Below, piece by piece: positions 60,533 to 64,000 of a stretch of 64,000 nucleotides of DNA. Source of the DNA: an uncultured Oscillospiraceae bacterium (GTDB lineage Bacteria; Bacillota; Clostridia; Oscillospirales; Oscillospiraceae); assembly GCA_947631395.1 (NCBI GenBank), contig CANRLF010000006.1, positions 28,378-92,377 of the forward strand, read 5' to 3'. A program made the translations under genes and the position numbers. Numbering within the stretch: the first letter of the stretch is position 1; the number at the start of each line of letters is the position of its first letter. The notes beneath the pieces are model-generated. The model was not told the DNA's origin. It worked only from the letters and a program-made list of their open reading frames with translations, and ran no database searches.

Positions 60533-61366
60533 TTACTCCACATAGAGCCCTCTCAAAAGCTCTATCTCCCTCTTATATCCCTCCAGCTCGTTTGGCGTCT
60601 CAAGATAGAAGGGGAGCTTTCGCAATGCCGGGTGGTTTATTACGCGCTTGACGGCCTCGATGCCAAGGCTGCCCCCGCCGATGACCTCGTGTCGGTCCTT
60701 GTGGCTGGCGAAGGGGTTTTTGGAGTCGTTGAGGTGTATACACTTTAGCCTATTTAGTCCAATGACCTTGTCAAACTCCGTCAGCACCCCGTCAAGGTCG
60801 TTCACGATATCGTAACCGGCGTCGTGGACGTGGCAGGTGTCAAGACACACGCCCAGCTTGTTCGAAAGCTCCGTCCGGTCGATTATCTCCCGGAGCTCCT
60901 GAAAGCTCCGCCCCACCTCGGTACCCTTGCCGGCCATTGTCTCCAGGAGCACGGTCGTGCGCTGTTCCGGCTTTAAAACAAGGTTCAGCGTCTCGGCTAT
61001 GAGCTCTATGCCCCTCTCCGCCCCCTGTCCCACGTGGGAGCCGGGATGGAAATTATAATAGTTCCCGGGCAGCCACTCCATCCTGGCAAGGTCGTCCGCC
61101 ATTGTCTGGCGGGCAAACTGAAGGGTCTCCGGCTTTTCGGCGCAAGGGTTTATGGTGTAGGGCGCGTGGGCAAGGAAGCTGTTGAGCCCCTTTTCCCGCG
61201 CTATTTGCAGAAATTCCGCGATATCCGTCTCATCAATTGGCTTGGCCCCTCCGCCCCGGGGATTGCGGGTAAAAAACTGAAAACAGCTGGACCCCGTGTA
61301 GACCGCGTCCTTCGCCAGCGCCACGTAGCCCTTTGATACCGACAAATGACAGCCGATGTTCAACAT
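60533..61366 (-). CDS. nfo: Deoxyribonuclease IV (endonuclease IV)
   Basis: 277 residues from the ATG at 61366 with AAGAGG upstream. [101 protein letters not shown] and FYLETPNE carry the nine metal ligands of the Nfo TIM barrel. It cuts at abasic sites in base excision repair. Confidence 0.96.
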   Translation of the reverse strand: MLNIGCHLSVSKGYVALAKDAVYTGSSCFQFFTRNPRGGGAKPIDETDIAEFLQIAREKGLNSFLAHAPYTINPCAEKPETLQFARQTMADDLARMEWLPGNYYNFHPGSHVGQGAERGIELIAETLNLVLKPEQRTTVLLETMAGKGTEVGRSFQELREIIDRTELSNKLGVCLDTCHVHDAGYDIVNDLDGVLTEFDKVIGLNRLKCIHLNDSKNPFASHKDRHEVIGGGSLGIEAVKRVINHPALRKLPFYLETPNELEGYKREIELLRGLYVE

Positions 61367-61389
61367 AAAAAGCACCTCTTTTCAAGCCG

Positions 61390-61418
61390 ATTATATAATT
61401 TTCTCTGGGAAATTGCAA
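61390..61418 (-). promoter_or_regulatory. Promoter of nfo
   Basis: On the minus strand TTGCAA (61418-61413), 17-bp spacer, TATAAT (61395-61390). Confidence 0.7.
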
Positions 61419-61442
61419 GACCAAGAGGCCGAGACTTGCCGT

Positions 61443-62279
61443 TTACCTCTTATCATACCACTCTAAGAAAAAGTGCTCCTCCCCACGGGTCTTGTAGGCG
61501 GGGAAGGTGTCGAGGCTGACCTCGTGGATGGCATTGAAGATGCTCTTTTCCACGTTGGGGCTGGTCTTTTTTATCTGCGCGATAAGCTCCTTCGTCTCCC
61601 GGCGCTTGCCGGAGAGCTCCCCGGACTCGATGCCGGCGGTCAGCTTGCAGGCGCAACGTATGAACTCAAGTCCGTTGTACCTCGCCCAGGCGATTATGTC
61701 CTCCTCGTGGACGCAGTAGAGGGGCCGGATGAGCTCCATTCCGGGAAAATTCGTGCTGTGGAGCTTGGGCATCATGCCCTGGAGCTGTGCCCCGTAGAGC
61801 ATGGCCATCAACGTGGTCTCAATGACATCGTTGAAGTGGTGGCCCAGGGCTATTTTATTGCACCCCAGCTCCCGGGCCTTGGCATAGAGGTGCCCACGGC
61901 GCATCCTGGCGCACAGATAGCAGGGGTTTTTCTCCGTGGCGTCGGCGGCGGCGAATATGTCGCTTGAGAATATCTCCGCCGGGATGTTCAAAAGCTCTAA
62001 ATTCTCCTCGATTTTCCGCCGGTTTTCCCCGTTGTACCCCGGGTCCATCACCAGATATTTCACCTCGAATGGGTAGGCCGAGTGGCGGTTCAGCTCCTGC
62101 ATGAGCTTGGCCAAGAGCATGGAGTCCTTCCCCCCGGAGACGCACACCGCGATCCGGTCCCCCTCCTTTATGAGCTCGTACCTGTTGACGGCGTAAGTGA
62201 AGGGATTCCACAGCTCTTTTCTGTATTTTTTGATTATGCTCCGCTCCACGGTCTCGGCGTAGGTGAGCTCCCTTGCCAT
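61443..62279 (-). CDS. TtcA/TilS-type PP-loop ATPase, tRNA thiolation family
   Basis: 278 residues. PP-loop VCVSGGKDSMLL, one CxxC (CYLCARMRRGHLYAKARELGCNKIALGHHFNDVIET), then a third cysteine in FIRCACK. This is the TtcA-like group, which holds an Fe-S cluster by cysteines and transfers sulfur to tRNA. A TtcA assignment (2-thiocytidine) is likely but paralogues occur in Clostridia. It lies 2 nt after the methyltransferase gene. Confidence 0.85.
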   Translation of the reverse strand: MARELTYAETVERSIIKKYRKELWNPFTYAVNRYELIKEGDRIAVCVSGGKDSMLLAKLMQELNRHSAYPFEVKYLVMDPGYNGENRRKIEENLELLNIPAEIFSSDIFAAADATEKNPCYLCARMRRGHLYAKARELGCNKIALGHHFNDVIETTLMAMLYGAQLQGMMPKLHSTNFPGMELIRPLYCVHEEDIIAWARYNGLEFIRCACKLTAGIESGELSGKRRETKELIAQIKKTSPNVEKSIFNAIHEVSLDTFPAYKTRGEEHFFLEWYDKR

Positions 62280-62281
62280 AC

Positions 62282-62938
62282 TCAGCCCTCCCTCGCGTCT
62301 GCCCGGAGCACCGCCGTGGCGCCCCAGCGCGCCAGAGTTTTCACCGATGAAAACCCGGCCTTTCGCAAAATTTCCGCCTCGTGCTCTTCCGTCAGGGGCG
62401 TGTCGTAGTGGTACATGCCCTCGTCAAGGTCCTGCTCCTGTCTTAACACGCGGAGGTCCTCAAAATATTGGCGCTCCAGCTCCTCGCTCTCGGCAAAGTA
62501 GTCCGTGAGGATAAAGTACCCTCCCGGCTTCAGCGCCTCTCCCAGCCTGCGGTACAGGGAGAGCTTCCTCTCCGCCGTGAAGTGGTGGAGCGACTCCACT
62601 GACACCGCCGCGTCGTAGTTTTGTCCCAGAGGCACGTCAAAATATGAGCCGCAGACGAGAGTCAGCCCCTCCCGGTCCGGGAATTTATTTCTAAGGGCGT
62701 CCAGCATCCCCCGGGAGAGGTCAATGCCCGTCACATGAGCCTCGGGAGCCAGGGCGAAATACTCCTCTAACTCCAGCCCCGTGCCGCAGCCCAGGTCCAG
62801 CACCCGGCATCCGGGGGACGTAGGCAGAAGGGAGGCAGTGAAGGCATAGAAGTCCGCGGCGCCCTCTATATTCCGGCGCATGTGCTCGTCGTAGTCTGTA
62901 AGCCTATTTTCAAAAAACTCCGCCATTTCCTCAAGCAT
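62282..62938 (-). CDS. Class I SAM-dependent methyltransferase
   Basis: 218 residues. VLDLGCGTGLELEEYFALAP is the SAM motif I, VTGIDLSRGML motif II, and NYDAAVSVESLHHF, GGYFILTDYF follow. The target cannot be told. It lies 2 nt before the TtcA-like gene, with the 128-residue gene just upstream, so these three probably form one transcript. Confidence 0.85.
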   Translation of the reverse strand: MLEEMAEFFENRLTDYDEHMRRNIEGAADFYAFTASLLPTSPGCRVLDLGCGTGLELEEYFALAPEAHVTGIDLSRGMLDALRNKFPDREGLTLVCGSYFDVPLGQNYDAAVSVESLHHFTAERKLSLYRRLGEALKPGGYFILTDYFAESEELERQYFEDLRVLRQEQDLDEGMYHYDTPLTEEHEAEILRKAGFSSVKTLARWGATAVLRADAREG

Positions 62939-62950
62939 TGGCCTTCCTCC

Positions 62951-63337
62951 TCAGACGCCAAGTATGTAAAAGCCGTTGAATCTTCTCGCCTCATAAAGCC
63001 ACAGAAGGACCTTCGTGGACTCCGGCGGCTTTTTCTCCAAAATAGCCTCGATGATCCTCTCCGTGAGCTTCGGGCCGTAATAATTCACCCCGCACCAGTC
63101 CATGGGACCGGTCTTAAGGTTTGCGTAGGTCCCGTCGGTGAATATGTCGCCGTACTCCCGGTAGAAAAGCGCGTCCTCATCGCCGCTTACATATAGTGAG
63201 TCGTCCCGCCAGAACTCCGTGTGGTCAATGATCCTCTCAACGGACGTGCCCACCGGCAGGCGGCAGTATTGAAGCTCCAAAAAATCCCCGCCGTTAAATT
63301 CGTTTCGCTCCTCCTGATCCCAAAAACGGTAGAACAC
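62951..63337 (-). CDS. Conserved-looking hypothetical protein after the tRNA genes
   Basis: 128 residues from a GTG at 63337 with AAAGGAAG about 9 nt before; a longer frame to 63370 starts upstream of the site. FYRFWDQEERNEFNGGDFLELQ, HTEFWRDDSLYVSGDE, GPMDWCGVNYYGPKLTERIIEAILEKKP. No membrane helix and no known motif. It looks like a real gene of unknown function, perhaps part of a surface or immunity-type family. Confidence 0.6.
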   Translation of the reverse strand: MFYRFWDQEERNEFNGGDFLELQYCRLPVGTSVERIIDHTEFWRDDSLYVSGDEDALFYREYGDIFTDGTYANLKTGPMDWCGVNYYGPKLTERIIEAILEKKPPESTKVLLWLYEARRFNGFYILGV

Positions 63338-63370
63338 CGGTCGACACTTCCTTTCTTTAAGATATAACAA

Positions 63371-63396
63371 AGAGGACCCGCGAAAGCGAGTCCTCT
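63371..63396 (-). terminator. Terminator of the rRNA-tRNA operon
   Basis: GAGGAC, CGC, loop TTTC, GCG, GTCCTC on the minus strand with a short mismatch, then TTTGTTATATC. It lies 1 nt after tRNA-Trp. Confidence 0.7.
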
Positions 63397-63397
63397 C

Positions 63398-63473
63398 TGG
63401 CAGGGGTTGAAGGGATCGAACCCTCGGCCTACGGTTTTGGAGACCGCCGCTCTACCAGCTGAGCTAAACCCCT
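63398..63473 (-). tRNA. tRNA-Trp (CCA)
   Basis: 76 nt with an encoded CCA. Acceptor AGGGGTT/AACCCCT, D arm TAGCTCAGCTGGTAGAGC, anticodon loop CTCCAAA, T arm GGTTCGATCC. Last tRNA of the cluster. Confidence 0.95.
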
Positions 63474-63520
63474 ATATCATGTATTTTTTGCGTTCAAAAG
63501 ATCGTTCCGCAACGACGGGA

Positions 63521-63597
63521 TGGTGGGCCTTCGGGGACTCGAACCCAGGACCGACCGGTTATGAGCCGGTTGCTCTAACCAACTGAGCTAAAGGCCC
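63521..63597 (-). tRNA. tRNA-Met (CAT)
   Basis: 77 nt with an encoded CCA. Acceptor GGGCCTT/AAGGCCC, anticodon loop CTCATAA, T loop GGTTCGAGTCC. The body is of elongator Met type; a CAT anticodon can also belong to tRNA-Ile with lysidine, which is less likely here. Confidence 0.88.
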
Positions 63598-63616
63598 ACA
63601 TAGCGTCGCAAAAAGG

Positions 63617-63644
63617 AAAGCCGCCGCCTTGTGGCAGCGGCTTT
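63617..63644. other. Hairpin in the tRNA spacer
   Basis: AAAGCCGC.GCC, loop TTGT, GGC.GCGGCTTT, between tRNA-Asn and tRNA-Met. It may help processing of the precursor. Confidence 0.5.
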
Positions 63645-63649
63645 GCCGT

Positions 63650-63725
63650 TGGCGCCTCCTGTAGGACTCGAACCTACGACACCGCGGTTAACAGCCGCGT
63701 GCTCTACCGACTGAGCTAAGGAGGC
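63650..63725 (-). tRNA. tRNA-Asn (GTT)
   Basis: 76 nt with an encoded CCA. Acceptor GCCTCCT/AGGAGGC, anticodon loop CTGTTAA, T loop GGTTCGAGTCC. First tRNA after 5S. Confidence 0.95.
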
Positions 63726-63762
63726 AAATGGCGAAACCCGCGTTGTTCGCGGGTCTCGCGTG

Positions 63763-63879
<117 letters not shown>

Positions 63880-63959
63880 TATTCAGGGCTCACACCCTGA
63901 GAACTGAACAAATGGAAGTATGTGAAGATCTGCGAAGCGGAGCTTGCCATTCTTCAATA

Positions 63960-64000
63960 GGTCAAGCCCTCGGGTTATTAGTACCGATCAGCTGAACACC
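63960..64000 (-). rRNA. 23S ribosomal RNA, 3' end (cut by window edge)
   Basis: The minus strand reads GGTGTTCAGCTGATCGGTAC, then TAATAACCCGAGGGCTTGACC, the conserved 3' end of 23S rRNA. The rest lies outside the window. The 80 nt between it and 5S is spacer. Confidence 0.9.

Overview
The window reads as part of the chromosome of a GC-rich, spore-forming, monoderm Clostridia bacterium, most like the Oscillospirales. The support is a SpoVAC gene, a CIRCE operator, a THF riboswitch in front of folT, a zinc-type S14, a KOW RNA-binding protein between map and infA, TTG and GTG starts with strong GGAGG sites, and no outer-membrane or LPS genes. Family names come from reading motifs by eye; no search was run.

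Region 1 (1-25.4 kb, all on the minus strand, read from right to left) is a contractile injection system (CIS) operon. In order of transcription it encodes a degenerate receiver-like protein, a 37-residue peptide, sheath, tube, tail assembly chaperone, two more tube-like proteins, an unknown 385-residue protein, a LysM tube-capping protein, a gp27-like hub, a gp5/VgrG-like spike, a gp25-like wedge, two large baseplate proteins, a P2 gpI-like tail protein and a 589-residue baseplate-associated protein. A membrane and signalling block follows: a pseudokinase-like protein, a four-helix membrane protein with a degenerate cyclase domain, a tail-anchored protein, and a membrane protein with MORN repeats and a TolC-like helical region. 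The captured part closes with a DUF4255 tail terminator, a carboxypeptidase-regulatory-like protein, a DUF4280 PAAR-like tip and the first 138 codons of the AAA+ ATPase. There are no capsid, portal or terminase genes. Two details stand out. The chaperone gene ends in a T TTT TTG slip site that joins it to a 107-codon open frame with no start codon of its own. The sheath ribosome binding site is separated from its ATG by a perfect 10-bp hairpin.

Region 2 (25.4-31.2 kb) is a mixed stretch: Hsp20 downstream of a CIRCE element, a lone spoVAC, a tandem pair of YkuD-type L,D-transpeptidase proteins of which the first has lost its catalytic residues, and a WG-repeat surface protein.

Region 3 (31.2-47.9 kb, minus strand) is one long S10-spc-alpha ribosomal operon from rpsJ to rplQ. 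It includes secY, adk, map, infA and rpoA, has a sigma-A promoter and a leader of about 370 nt holding a terminator-like hairpin, and contains two copies of a non-coding repeat element, each starting directly after a ribosomal stop codon.

Region 4 (47.9-63.3 kb) carries housekeeping and regulatory genes: a dus / ECF sigma / anti-sigma operon in which the anti-sigma factor is fused to a VanX-like peptidase, hpf, a fumarate hydratase alpha subunit, ybaK, an acyltransferase-like gene divergent from a TetR gene, a THF-riboswitch-controlled folT, tatD, secG, a TetR-controlled ABC exporter, pta, nfo, a TtcA-like enzyme and a methyltransferase.

Region 5 (63.37-64 kb) is the downstream end of an rRNA operon on the minus strand: the 3' end of 23S, then 5S, tRNA-Asn, tRNA-Met and tRNA-Trp.
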